A DNA stretch of 64,000 bases from Eubacterium sulci ATCC 35585 (GTDB taxonomy: Bacteria; Bacillota; Clostridia; Peptostreptococcales; Anaerovoracaceae). The stretch lies in contig CP012068.1 in the NCBI GenBank assembly GCA_001189495.1, positions 1,116,001 through 1,180,000 of the forward strand, read 5' to 3'. The notes beneath the pieces are model-generated. The model was not told the DNA's origin and ran no database searches. It saw only the letters and a list, made by a program, of their open reading frames with translations. Shown here in pieces: positions 33,988 to 48,500 of this stretch. Position numbers and translations under genes: made by a program. How positions within the stretch are numbered: position 1 is the stretch's first letter; each line of letters opens with the position of its first letter.

Positions 33988-35397
33988 CTACATCTTATCC
34001 TTGTCGTATTTAGGGTATCTGTTGAAATAATCCTTTACGAGCTTTACAAATGTACCGCTTAGTAGGAATACACCAATCAAGTTAGGAATTAGCATGAGTC
34101 CGTTGAATGTATCAGCAACGCCCCATATTAGACCTAAATCAAGTGTCGCACCTAGAATAGCTACTAGCGCATACACTACTGTGAAAGGCTTTAGAACATG
34201 GCTTCCAAATAGATATTCTATACATCTTGAACCATATAGTCCCCAGCCAAGTACAGTTGAGAATGCAAAGCATACAAGAGCTACTGCTGTGAAAATTGAT
34301 ACCCAACCACCGTATGTGTTAATAAATCCAGCGATTGTTAGATCAGCACCTGCGTTCTGTCCAAAGTTAATACTCTCAACTCCACAAAGAATAACAAGAG
34401 CAGTAAGTGTGCAGATAACAATAGTGTCAATGAATACTTCGAAAACACCATATAGACCCTGTCTTACAGGTTCATCAGTATCAGCTGATGCGTGTGAAAT
34501 TGACCCTGTACCAAGACCAGCTTCATTTGAGAATATACCTCTTGAAACACCCTTCTTCATGCAGAGGAACATTGATCCTACTACACCACCTGTTGCAGCT
34601 GATGGGCTGAAAGCTCCTTCAAATATCATCTGGAATACGTGTGGAATAGTCTTAATGTTGATAAGAACAACGCCTAATCCTAGTATAATATAGATACCTG
34701 CCATAAAAGGAACTAGTTTCTCTGTTACCGCACCAATTCTCTTGATACCACCAAGTAAGATTATCAAAATAAGAATTGTAATTATAATTCCTATAATTAG
34801 ATTAACAGTCTTAATTGATCCTATTGAGACAACATTGAAGTTTAGAAGTGCTGTGTCAATTGCTGTAGTTATTGTATTAACCTGTGTAGCATTACCTGTA
34901 CCAAATACAGTTAGAACACCTAGACAGGCATATGCATAGCTTAGCCAGAGCCATTTCTTTGATAGACCATTCTTAATATAATACATTGGTCCACCAACCC
35001 AGTCGCCATGCGCATTTCTTTCTCTGAAGTTAACTGCCAAAGTTACTTCGGCAAATTTAGTACACATTCCTAAAATAGCTGCAATCCACATCCAAAATAC
35101 TGCACCAGGTCCACCGATTGCAATAGCACCAGCAACACCGGCGATATTACCTGTTCCTACAGTAGCTGCAAGAGCAGTGGTTAGAGACTGGAATGGAGTT
35201 GTTGCGCCTTCTGCGGATTCTGATTTTGTAAATAACTTTCCAAGGGCAATCTTGAGCGCATATCCTAGTTTTCTAAACTGAATAAGCTGTGTTCTGAAAG
35301 AAAGGAATATACCTACGCCTAGTACACAAATAATAGCTGGAACACCCCAGACAATGTTATTGACGAAAGTATTAAGTGCATCAATTCTGTCAATCAT
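33988..35397 (-). CDS. Sodium:amino-acid symporter, AGCS (alanine/glycine) family
   Basis: A 469-residue membrane protein with about eleven helices that imports alanine, glycine or a related small amino acid with sodium. The family signatures are TALAATVGTGNIAGVAGAI near residue 80, GGPGAVFWMWIAAILGM, FAEVTLAVNFRE, YYIKNGL and SNEAGLGTGS with HASADTDEPVRQG. The length is typical. It has its own promoter and terminator and is therefore a single-gene unit; GGAGG precedes the ATG. The exact substrate cannot be told from the sequence. Confidence 0.95.
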   Translation of the reverse strand: MIDRIDALNTFVNNIVWGVPAIICVLGVGIFLSFRTQLIQFRKLGYALKIALGKLFTKSESAEGATTPFQSLTTALAATVGTGNIAGVAGAIAIGGPGAVFWMWIAAILGMCTKFAEVTLAVNFRERNAHGDWVGGPMYYIKNGLSKKWLWLSYAYACLGVLTVFGTGNATQVNTITTAIDTALLNFNVVSIGSIKTVNLIIGIIITILILIILLGGIKRIGAVTEKLVPFMAGIYIILGLGVVLINIKTIPHVFQMIFEGAFSPSAATGGVVGSMFLCMKKGVSRGIFSNEAGLGTGSISHASADTDEPVRQGLYGVFEVFIDTIVICTLTALVILCGVESINFGQNAGADLTIAGFINTYGGWVSIFTAVALVCFAFSTVLGWGLYGSRCIEYLFGSHVLKPFTVVYALVAILGATLDLGLIWGVADTFNGLMLIPNLIGVFLLSGTFVKLVKDYFNRYPKYDKDKM

Positions 35398-35471
35398 ACT
35401 GTACCTCCATAACTAAAAACGTAAATAATTGCAATTTTAACTTAAGCAAATTTTCTAACACTTCTAAGGTG

Positions 35472-35500
35472 ATTATACTATTTAAATCCCATATATTCAA
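35472..35500 (-). promoter_or_regulatory. Promoter of the AGCS symporter gene
   Basis: Minus-strand TTGAAT (forward 35495-35500) and TATAAT (35472-35477) with a 17-base spacer, about 75 bases before the start codon. Confidence 0.65.
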
Positions 35501-35573
35501 TAACAATATTCAAGATATTTTGTATACATTAAAAATTTAACAAATTTCAGATAATAACATTAGTAACAGTAAT

Positions 35574-35599
35574 AAAAAAAGGCTACATACGTAGCCTTT
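35574..35599 (-). terminator. Terminator of the rRNA-tRNA operon
   Basis: Stem AAGGCTAC/GTAGCCTT with a four-base loop and seven T on the minus strand, just after tRNA-Leu. Confidence 0.85.
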
Positions 35600-35601
35600 A
35601 G

Positions 35602-35684
35602 TGGTGCGCGATAAGGGACTTGAACCCCTACGGTCTCCCGCTAGAACCTAAATCTAGTGCGTCTGCCAATTCCGCCAATCGCGC
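35602..35684 (-). tRNA. tRNA-Leu (UAG)
   Basis: Complete cloverleaf with long variable arm; the anticodon loop reads TTTAGGT, giving UAG. CCA is encoded. It is the last gene of the rRNA operon. Confidence 0.95.
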
Positions 35685-35690
35685 ATATAA

Positions 35691-35765
35691 TGGTGACTCC
35701 AACGAGAATCGAACTCGTGTTACCGCCGTGAAAGGGCGGTGTCTTGACCGCTTGACCATGGAGCC
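35691..35765 (-). tRNA. tRNA-Glu (UUC)
   Basis: Cloverleaf with anticodon loop CTTTCAC (UUC) and encoded CCA. It follows 5S rRNA in the operon. Confidence 0.96.
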
Positions 35766-35774
35766 ATAAAGACA

Positions 35775-35798
35775 GGCAGACTGCATTAACAGTCTGCC
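35775..35798 (-). other. Hairpin between 5S rRNA and tRNA-Glu
   Basis: Perfect nine-base arms GGCAGACTG and CAGTCTGCC with a six-base loop; the U tract is poor, so this is more likely a processing or partial-stop hairpin than a true terminator. Confidence 0.5.
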
Positions 35799-35805
35799 AC
35801 AGTCA

Positions 35806-35921
35806 ACCGGCAATGTCCTATCTTCCCGGGCAGTCGCCCACCAGGTATTGTCGGCGCTGAAGAGCTTAACTACTGTGTTCGAGATGGGAACAGGTGTGAC
35901 CTCTTCGCTATAATCACCGGA
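35806..35921 (-). rRNA. rrf: 5S ribosomal RNA
   Basis: About 116 bases with the paired ends CCGGTGAT and TTGCCGG and the conserved internal CCCATCTCGAACACAG loop. Ends are estimated to within a few bases. Confidence 0.95.
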
Positions 35922-35977
35922 TTAAACCTTACTAAATAACGCTTCTCACTAGCATTTCTTTTCCTTTGAAACCACTG

Positions 35978-38862
<2,885 letters not shown>

Positions 38863-39083
38863 TCAAGTGTGTAGCTTTTACCATTATTAATTAACTTCAG
38901 TAAATTGCTCTTTTCTGGTTTCTCGGTTGAAATCGTTTACCCTTGCTATTCGTTAGACTCTCTTTCGATTATCTTAGAAACTTACGTTTCTAGCAAAAAT
39001 TTCTCGATTTCGTTTCGTTGTGATTTGTTGTTTACAAATCTTTTCGTTTTTTGTGATACACGTTATTTAGTTTTCAAGGTTCA
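38863..39083 (-). other. Spacer between tRNA-Ile and 23S rRNA
   Basis: Contains the TTGAAAACTAAATA element common in Gram-positive rRNA spacers and A+T-rich processing stems around the 23S ends. No gene is seen here. Confidence 0.6.
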
Positions 39084-39160
<77 letters not shown>

Positions 39161-39200
39161 ATGATACCAGAGAAAATTCTCATAGCATGAAATGGTCTAT

Positions 39201-40721
<1,521 letters not shown>

Positions 40722-40969
40722 AGTTTGTATATTAAGCTTTCGCTTGAATATCTATCCTATTTCTCTAAGAACGCTATTGCGTTTGCAATATTCTATTCAG
40801 AATCATTGTTTTGTTTGAGAAATTGTCGTTGTATCTTTCGATACATGCAATCATTTAAGATTGCAGAACCATAATTAGTTCTTACCATGTTACATGGTCA
40901 AATTTTATTTGACTATTTCTATGCTATGAGGTTTTCTAGGTTCTTGCTGTCGCATTTGACAGCTTAATC

Positions 40970-40998
40970 ATATTACCATTTTTACTAGGCTATGTCAA
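40970..40998 (-). promoter_or_regulatory. rRNA promoter P2
   Basis: TTGACA (forward 40993-40998), 17-base spacer, TAATAT (40970-40975). The start region reads GATTAAGCTGTC and is followed by a GCTGTC-GACAGC hairpin. Confidence 0.8.
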
Positions 40999-41067
40999 GA
41001 AGTTTTTCATTCTTTTTTTAACTTTTCTAAATGGTTTTTCTCTGCCGCTCTTCGCGACAGCTTGATT

Positions 41068-41097
41068 ATATTACCACAGCTTTAAATACCTTGTCAA
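41068..41097 (-). promoter_or_regulatory. rRNA promoter P1
   Basis: TTGACA (forward 41092-41097), 18-base spacer, TAATAT (41068-41073). The start region AATCAAGCTGTC matches P2, followed by a second stem of the same kind. The 460-base leader between 16S and rqcP holds only these promoters and A+T-rich leader RNA. Confidence 0.8.
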
Positions 41098-41181
41098 TCG
41101 CTTTTTTTGAGTTTTTTTCATACTAATATATAAATATATTTTTAACAAAGATAAAATGCGATTGCTTTGATTATCTTAAGC

Positions 41182-41424
41182 TTAGTTTATTGCGTGATAC
41201 ATATTTATTGCGTCATCTTTCTTTGCTGAGTCTAAAAGCGCGTCTACTATTACACTTATACTATTATTGCCGAATTCAATATCTATTCTATCTCCTACCG
41301 CAACTTCTGAACCGGCCTTCGCCACCTTGCCATTTATCATGACTCTTTGACTGTCGCACGCTTCCTTAGCAACCGAACGCCTTTTTATTATACGCGAGTT
41401 CTTTAGAAACTTATCTATCCTCAT
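41182..41424 (-). CDS. rqcP: S4-domain ribosome quality-control factor RqcP
   Basis: An 80-residue S4 RNA-binding protein, matching YabO of Bacillus (RqcP) in length and pattern: MRIDKFLKNSRIIKRRSVA, INGKVAKAGSEVAVGD and the KKDDAINMYHA end. RqcP helps RqcH add alanine tails to nascent chains on stalled 50S subunits. Its position after mazG and hup matches the yabM-yabN-yabO order. It lies only 20 bases behind the hup terminator, so it depends on read-through or a promoter in that gap. Confidence 0.93.
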   Translation of the reverse strand: MRIDKFLKNSRIIKRRSVAKEACDSQRVMINGKVAKAGSEVAVGDRIDIEFGNNSISVIVDALLDSAKKDDAINMYHAIN

Positions 41425-41444
41425 TATATCTCCCTTGTGATGTA

Positions 41445-41474
41445 TGAAAAAAGCAGCTCACTTATGCGAGCTGC
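41445..41474 (-). terminator. Terminator after hup
   Basis: GCAGCTC and GAGCTGC arms with an eight-base loop, followed by six T on the minus strand. Confidence 0.8.
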
Positions 41475-41490
41475 CCTTCATTCATAAATC

Positions 41491-41769
41491 TTATTTGTTT
41501 ACAGCATCCTTAAGAGCCTTACCTGCCTTGAATACAGGCGCCTTTGAAGCAGCAATCTTGATTGTCTCTTCTGGCTTTCTTGGGTTTCTGCCCTCTCTAG
41601 CTTTTCTGTTTCTTGTCTCAAATGTACCAAATCCGATTAGCTGTACTTTCTCACCCTTTGCTAGAGCTTCCTGTACGCTCTGTAGAAGTGCATTGATAGC
41701 AACTTCTGCATCCTTCTTAGTGAAATTTGTTTTTGCTGCTACTGCAGCTACTAGTTCTGCCTTATTCAT
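41491..41769 (-). CDS. hup: HU-type DNA-binding protein
   Basis: A 92-residue nucleoid protein starting at 41769 (AGGAGGATATACG before the ATG; an upstream ATG at 41796 lacks one). It has [28 protein letters not shown] and [13 protein letters not shown], the beta-arm that bends DNA. One gene copy is seen; its own terminator suggests that it is expressed more strongly than its neighbours. Confidence 0.97.
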   Translation of the reverse strand: MNKAELVAAVAAKTNFTKKDAEVAINALLQSVQEALAKGEKVQLIGFGTFETRNRKAREGRNPRKPEETIKIAASKAPVFKAGKALKDAVNK

Positions 41770-41847
41770 CGTATATCCTCCTTCAATACCAAGCACGACT
41801 TATAATAATCTCTTTTAGATAGCTGATGTTTTTAGAAATACAGACTC

Positions 41848-42612
41848 TTATTCCGCATCCTTAACACTTGCCATCTGTTCTTGCAATTCAAACCTATTGA
41901 TAAACTTCTTAGTTGCATAATTCAGCGATTCTTCTGAATTAACTCCTGCAATCCTCGAAGCATTCACTATCGATAGTAGCAAATCGCCTATCCTATCGGA
42001 TAACTCACTCTGCCCTACTTCTGGACCAGCATTACGAATCTTGTCTATCGTATCAGCTGCATCCTTTAGTGAAGTATCAAAATCTGATTGTTCGACATTT
42101 GCATCAGCTGCTCGCTTGAGAACCTTGTCGGATCTTAGCAAAGCTGGAAGTGCCTTTGGAACATCTTTCAACCGTTGGGTATGCGTTGTATTTCCGTGCT
42201 CTTTACTTTTTACATTCTCCCATTTCTCAACGACTTTGTCAACTGTTTTCGCCGTTTCTTCTGAAAAAATGTGTGGATGTCGCCTTATCATCTTCTCACA
42301 TTCATCATTTATTACATCCTTTAGATCAAAATATGACTCTTCGCGAGCTAAATCAGCGTGAAATACTACTTGAAGAAGTACATCACCAAGCTCCTCTCTC
42401 AGATTTATAAAGTCATTATTATCTATTGCCTCTATTGATTCATAGGCTTCTTCAATCATGCATCGTTTAAGACTCTCGTGAGTTTGCACTTTATCCCATG
42501 GGCATTCTTTCCTCAAAATACGAACTATATTAGTAAGTCTTTCAATAGCATTCGCTTCGTTTTCGGCACTATGAAACAATGGTTCATATACTGATGATTT
42601 ATCCCCGCTCAT
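41848..42612 (-). CDS. mazG: Nucleoside triphosphate pyrophosphohydrolase MazG (YabN C-terminal type)
   Basis: The 254-residue all-alpha enzyme hydrolyses (d)NTPs to monophosphates. Both MazG repeats are visible: LRKECPWDKVQTHESL with EEAYESIEAI and EELGDVLLQVVFHADL in the first half, then DRIGDLLLSIVNASRIAG in the second, with the metal-binding Glu/Asp sets. In Bacillus YabN is a fusion to a tetrapyrrole methylase-like domain; here only the MazG part exists. It lies four bases before the flippase gene's stop and so is co-transcribed. Confidence 0.95.
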   Translation of the reverse strand: MSGDKSSVYEPLFHSAENEANAIERLTNIVRILRKECPWDKVQTHESLKRCMIEEAYESIEAIDNNDFINLREELGDVLLQVVFHADLAREESYFDLKDVINDECEKMIRRHPHIFSEETAKTVDKVVEKWENVKSKEHGNTTHTQRLKDVPKALPALLRSDKVLKRAADANVEQSDFDTSLKDAADTIDKIRNAGPEVGQSELSDRIGDLLLSIVNASRIAGVNSEESLNYATKKFINRFELQEQMASVKDAE

Positions 42613-42615
42613 AAC

Positions 42616-44214
42616 CTACTCCCATCTGATGAACTTACGAATTAATCTGTTAAGCTTTGATCCCATAGGTAATGTTTCTAGTTCATCTGGAGTAACAACC
42701 TTTAAGAATATAATAAGCACACCGTAGATTAAAACGCCTATCATTATTGCTACTAACGTTGAGATGCTATTTCCTACTACCATTCTCATGAGCTTGTACA
42801 TTAGGAATACTCCTATGCCCATAACTGCCGAAGCTATGAATGGCTTTACATATGTCTGAACATGGTCAATTTTTGTTCCGCTATAACGCTTTACAGCCAT
42901 ATTGTTTAATGTGAACGAAATTACATATGCAACTATAGTTGATATTGCTGCTCCATTTATATTTAGCACATTTATGCCTACTAATATATATGTAAGGATT
43001 ATTTTTACAACCATTCCTATCGCGATATGCTTTACGGGAACAATCTGCTTTCCTATAGCCTGAAGAACTCCAGTAGATGTCTGGCTTAATGCAAGTCCAA
43101 CTATTCCTACAGCCATTATCATCATTGTTACTTTTGCTTCATCTACCTCCGCAGGCTTAGCAGGATAGAGAAGGAGTAGCACTGGCTTTGCAAGAACAAA
43201 GATACCAACTGCACACGGGAATGCTAATAGCATTGTGAGTCTATATCCGAGTGATATATGCTTATGAACTTCTTCTTTATCTTCAAGAGTAAAATATCTT
43301 GCAATGGCTGGAACTAAACTTATGGCTACAGCCTGTGTGAATATCTGCGGGAAACCTATAAGTGTACTGCAGTAACTGCTAATAAGTCCGTAAAGATGCT
43401 TTGATTCATCAAAACCGAAACCTGTTGCCTGAAGCCTTCTCATGATAACTCCAGTATCAACCATGTTCATGATTGGCATGATTTCAGAACCTATTATAAT
43501 AGGTATAGCTATAACTACTATGCTTTTAACTATTGCTCTAGTCTCTTCTACAGATTGGTCATATCTTTGGATTTTATACTGAATTACTGGTTTATTAATA
43601 AGATATATCAAAGCAACTAGAAGTAGTCCAGCTAATGATCCTATGCTTGCTCCAAACGCTGCTCCAGCAGATGCTTTTACAAGTCCCTTAGGTAGTAGAA
43701 TATATGCTAACAATAGTCCGCTTATAATTCTCACAAGCTGCTCTGTTATTTCTGATATTGCCGTAGGATTCATGTTTTGTCGACCTTGGAAATATCCTCT
43801 AAGAGCAGAGAGTAGCGGAACAAATAGAAGTGCCGGTGCTATAGCTCTAACAGCAGGTGCAGCATCCGCATTTCCCAAAAGTGTTGTTAGTGGTTTTGCT
43901 CCAAGGAAGCATATTAAAAACAGTCCTGCTCCTAGCAAAAACATCATTATCATCGAAATGTGAAATACCTTATGTGCATTTCTGTACTGCTTTACCGCAA
44001 TGTTTTCGGAAACAAGCCTTGATATTGCTACTGGAAGACCTGCCGTCGCAAGAACTACTAGTGCTCCGTAAATTGTGTACGCATAACCATAATATGCCAT
44101 GCCATCTGCTCCGAGCCAGTTTGTCAGTGGAATTCGGAAGAAGGCACCTAGAACCTTAACTATTACACCTGCAACACCTATTATCGCAGCGCCCTTTATT
44201 ACTTTACTATTCAT
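42616..44214 (-). CDS. Polysaccharide/lipid II flippase family protein (YabM/SpoVB-like)
   Basis: A 532-residue protein with about 14 membrane helices of the MOP (MATE-like) superfamily. Signatures include GLPVAISRLVSENIAVKQY near residue 60, and ALRGYFQGRQNMNPTAISEI near 135, which are strongly SpoVB/YabM-like. The family flips lipid-linked sugars or lipid II across the membrane. The gene order with mazG and rqcP matches YabM; whether the substrate is lipid II or another polymer cannot be decided. GGAG precedes the ATG. Confidence 0.93.
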   Translation of the reverse strand: MNSKVIKGAAIIGVAGVIVKVLGAFFRIPLTNWLGADGMAYYGYAYTIYGALVVLATAGLPVAISRLVSENIAVKQYRNAHKVFHISMIMMFLLGAGLFLICFLGAKPLTTLLGNADAAPAVRAIAPALLFVPLLSALRGYFQGRQNMNPTAISEITEQLVRIISGLLLAYILLPKGLVKASAGAAFGASIGSLAGLLLVALIYLINKPVIQYKIQRYDQSVEETRAIVKSIVVIAIPIIIGSEIMPIMNMVDTGVIMRRLQATGFGFDESKHLYGLISSYCSTLIGFPQIFTQAVAISLVPAIARYFTLEDKEEVHKHISLGYRLTMLLAFPCAVGIFVLAKPVLLLLYPAKPAEVDEAKVTMMIMAVGIVGLALSQTSTGVLQAIGKQIVPVKHIAIGMVVKIILTYILVGINVLNINGAAISTIVAYVISFTLNNMAVKRYSGTKIDHVQTYVKPFIASAVMGIGVFLMYKLMRMVVGNSISTLVAIMIGVLIYGVLIIFLKVVTPDELETLPMGSKLNRLIRKFIRWE

Positions 44215-44231
44215 ATGAGTACTCCAATTTG

Positions 44232-45527
44232 TTACAGCTGTGACATTATTTTTGCCACATTCTTTTCTACTTCAAAAGCGGTCTTCTCTATATCTATAGT
44301 ATTGAACTCGCCATTTTCATATACCACCTTGCCATCTACCATGGTCATAGCTATATCGCTATCTGTTGCTGAAAATACAAGGTTGTTTAGTATGTTATGC
44401 CTTGGGAACATATTAGGACTATCCGTTCTTATCATAACTAGATCTGCACGGTTTCCTTCCTTTATGCAGCCGCAATCTTGCCTTCCCTGCGCAATTGCTC
44501 CATTAAGACTTGCCATCTTAAGTGCCTGAGATGGTGATATAACTGTAGGATCACTCTGTTTAACCTTTGCAAGAATCGTCATGGTCTTAATTTCTTCTAA
44601 CATATTGAGGTTATTATTGCTTGCCGAACTGTCTGTTCCAATCGCTACATTTATTCCATGGTTTAGAATGCTCGTTACGTCACATATTCCACTTGCAAGT
44701 TTTAGATTACTTACTGGGTTTGTCGCTACAGTAACTCCTTTTTCTTTCAATATATCAAAATCTTCGCCTTCTATCCAAACGCAGTGTGCAGCGGTTGCTC
44801 TTACGTCAAAGAGTCCGCAGTCTGCGAGATATCTTACCGGAGTGCGTCCTTCATGTCTTAGTTTACATTCTTCGTGCTCACTCTTTGTCTCTGACACGTG
44901 TACATGCATATTAAGGCCTGCTTGCTTTGCAATTTCTGCAAGTTTTGTTGCCGTTTCTTCATTTGATGTATATTCAGCGTGAAGACTGTGGTCTATTCTT
45001 ATTCTACCATCTGCAAGCATGTGATATTTTGATGCTACTTCCACAGCTTCCCTTACGGATTCGAGGCTATCAAAAGGTGCTCCTGCTGGATTTGTTATTG
45101 ATCTAGAAATATTTGCCTTTGCTCCACTTTCCAGGGCTGCTCTGACCATGTCATCTACAAAGTAGTACATATCGCTAGTCGAAACTATTCCATATTTGAA
45201 TGACTCTGCCATAGTAAGCAGAGTTCCGTAATACACAGCATCTGAGTTTAGTTTATCCTCAAAAGGAAAGATTCTTTTGAAGAGCCAGTCCTGAAGACTC
45301 ATATTCTCTCCATATCCTCTCATGAGTGACATGGGCGAATGAGCATGAGCATTTACAAAACCAGGAATCAAAACACGATTTTTTCCATCAATAACTCTAT
45401 CAGCTTCTTTTTGCTCAATCGGCTCACTTGAGATTTCCTTTATAAGCTTTCCTTCTACTCTTACAGATACATTTTGTTTGAGCTGAAAATTCTCATCTAA
45501 AATATCTATATTCTTAAATACTATCAT
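44232..45527 (-). CDS. mtaD: Amidohydrolase, MTA/SAH deaminase-like
   Basis: A 431-residue metal-dependent deaminase. It has the amidohydrolase signature GFVNAHAHSPMSLMRG, the HVSE and HCVW metal or substrate histidines, and GTDSSASNNNLNM for the catalytic Asp; the last matches 5-methylthioadenosine/S-adenosylhomocysteine deaminases, which convert these to the inosine derivatives. Other deaminases of the same family (for example guanine or chlorohydrolase types) are a possible alternative. It interrupts the conserved mfd-yabM pair. GAGG precedes the ATG. Confidence 0.88.
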   Translation of the reverse strand: MIVFKNIDILDENFQLKQNVSVRVEGKLIKEISSEPIEQKEADRVIDGKNRVLIPGFVNAHAHSPMSLMRGYGENMSLQDWLFKRIFPFEDKLNSDAVYYGTLLTMAESFKYGIVSTSDMYYFVDDMVRAALESGAKANISRSITNPAGAPFDSLESVREAVEVASKYHMLADGRIRIDHSLHAEYTSNEETATKLAEIAKQAGLNMHVHVSETKSEHEECKLRHEGRTPVRYLADCGLFDVRATAAHCVWIEGEDFDILKEKGVTVATNPVSNLKLASGICDVTSILNHGINVAIGTDSSASNNNLNMLEEIKTMTILAKVKQSDPTVISPSQALKMASLNGAIAQGRQDCGCIKEGNRADLVMIRTDSPNMFPRHNILNNLVFSATDSDIAMTMVDGKVVYENGEFNTIDIEKTAFEVEKNVAKIMSQL

Positions 45528-45563
45528 TTCCTCTATATTCCTTGTTACTAAATGATATTCTTA

Positions 45564-48500
45564 TTAACTAACGGTCTTTGATCCGCTATTATCTATATCC
45601 TTATTATCACTTATTATTTCAAGTAAATCAATAATGGAATCAAGCCTTTCTTTTCTAGCTACAGAAAGTCTGATAAATGGCTCGTTTCCCCCATGGAAAA
45701 ATATCTTACTTCCGAACTTTTCACTTGCCTTCATAAGTGCGTATGCCTTGAGTGCATTATCCTGAGCAAAGTAAATAACAACCTTTCCTGCTTGCTCATG
45801 TATGTTGCAAACACCAACATTAGCTGATAGCGCCCTTATCATTGATATGGCTATGAGGTTGAGTGTTTCCTTTGGCAGATCTCCAAATCTATCGAGAAGC
45901 TCGTCTATAATTTCTTCGCTATCTTCCCTAGTAGATACAGTTGCAATCTTTTTGTACATCTGTAGCTTAAGAGTTTCGTTATCTATGTACCAATTAGGTA
46001 TGTTAGCTGCGACATCTAGCTCAATATTAATCTCATCTACCTGTTCTGGGACGCTTTCACCCTTTGCCTTTCTCACGGCATCATCCACTAGTTTGCAATA
46101 GAGTTCATATCCTATATTCATCATGTGACCGCTTTGTTCAGCACCTAGAACATTTCCGGCTCCTCTTATCTCAAGGTCCCTCATAGCAACTTTAAAGCCC
46201 GAACCAAATTCTGTAAACTCTTTGATTGCCTTAAGACGTTTTTCGGCAACTTCAGTTAGAACCTTGTTTTTTTGGTACATTAGATATGCGTATGCTATCT
46301 TATCTGTTCTTCCTACCCGTCCTCTTAATTGGTATAGCTGAGCAAGCCCACATTTATCAGCATCTATAACAATCATTGTGTTTGCATTTGGAATATCTAT
46401 TCCTGATTCTATGATAGTTGTAGCAACCAAAATGTCTGCTTCCCCTGAAATAAAGGTCTGCATAACAGATTCTAGACTTTTTTCATTCATCTGTCCATGA
46501 CCAACAACTATTTTTGCATCTGGAACAAGAGACTGTACCTTTTCTGCGAGCCTGTTTATACCCTTAACTCTGTTAAATACAATATAGACCTGACCGTCTC
46601 TATCCAGTTCTCTTGCTATTATCTCTCGCATTACGATATCATCTTGTTCTAGAACATAAGTCTGTACCGGATATCTATCGCTTGGTGGTTCTGTTATTAG
46701 GCTCATGTCCTTTATACCGGTAAGCGACATATTTAGCGTTCTTGGTATCGGTGTTGCTGAAAGCGTCAAAACGTCAATATTCGACTTAAGCTGCTTTAAC
46801 TTTTCCTTATGTGCTACACCAAAGCGTTGCTCTTCATCTATAACTAAAAGCCCTAGGTCCTTATATTTGATATCATCAGATAAGAGCCTGTGCGTTCCTA
46901 TAACAAAGTCGACGCTTCCCTTCTTTAGTCCATCAATTATTTTTTCTTGCTGCTTATCAGTTCTAAATCTTGAAAGCATGTCGATATTAAATGGAAAGTT
47001 TGAAAACCTATCCTTCAAAGAATTGTAATGCTGATTTGCAAGTATGGTGGTTGGAACTAGCATAGCAGCCTGTTTCCCTTCGGAAATACACTTAAAAATT
47101 GCTCGCGCTGCAACTTCAGTCTTTCCATATCCTACATCTCCACAAAGAAGCCTGTCCATAGGTAGATTGCTTTCCATATCCTTCTTTATCTCTTCTATGG
47201 ATGTGAGCTGATCATCCGTCTCTTGGTAGCTGAAATATGCTTCAAATTCCTTTTGCCAAACAGTATCCTTTGAGAACGCATAACCCTTGCTAGCCTTTCT
47301 GTCAGCATAAAGCTTTATGAGTTCCTCAGTCATCTCAGCAATTGCAAGCTTTGCTCTTGTCTTTGCGACCTTCCACTCATCTCCCGAAAGCTTGCTTACT
47401 TTAGGTGCAATTCCTTCTGATCCTATATATTTTTGGACTATATCCATCTGCTCAACAGGAACATAAAGAAGATCTGTACCAGAATACTTAATCTTTAGAT
47501 AATCCTTTTGTTCTCCCTGGACTTCTAGCGCTTGAATTCCTAGGAACTTTCCTATTCCATGGTTTTCATGAACAACATAGTCTCCTGTTTTGAAATCCGA
47601 GAAGGACTGCATCTTCTGACTGCGATTTGTTTTATGACGTTTCTTTCCTATCCTTGTTGAGTTAAAAATATCTTTATCACTGATAATATAAAGCTTTTCT
47701 TCTGGGAATACCATTCCCATGCTAAGGCTTCCCTGCACAACCTGAATTTTGTCAGCCAGTCCAATATTTGCAACAAAGTCATCTATCGTCTGTTGTCTTT
47801 CGTCAGATGATGCCGAAATAACAACTCTATTTTTCCCATCTGCTATACGCTTAAGGTCATTTTCGAGTACATCAAGATGCCCTGCATAGCTTGTCATCTG
47901 CCTGCACTCGATATTCCTTATCTCATCAAAATCTATTTTTACTTTGCCCGTAAGTCCAAATGGAAACATGAAAATTTCTGGCATTATTCCAAATGACTTT
48001 TGGAGATCATCCATGCCCATGATAAGCTGACTGTCTTCAGGTATTGCCTTACCTCTTTCTAGCATTGTAAAAAGATCATTTTGGAGTTCTTCTGATCTAA
48101 GTTCAAGGTGCTCTTCTATGCGTGGAAAATCTTCATAGACAATCATAGCATCGCCCATGTAATCCCAGATATACTCTGTCTCAGGATAGAAATAGTGTAC
48201 ATAGTTTTCTAGCACGCTATCATTATCAAATTCAGATATATATTCAATTAGCTCATTCTTCTTTTCGGTAAGACAGTTTGCCGCATCTTCTTTTTCTTCA
48301 TCATTTGATAGCTTTGCAATTTGCTTATCAAATAGAGATTTCACAGTCTCAGTTGCTTTTACAATCAGCTCATCACTTGGAGTTAGTTGCTTCGATGGGT
48401 AGATATCTATATTTTTTAGATTATCAATGCTTCTTTGGGTTTCTATATCAAAACTTCTTATAGAATCAATTTCTGACCCAAAGAATTCAATTCTTACAGG

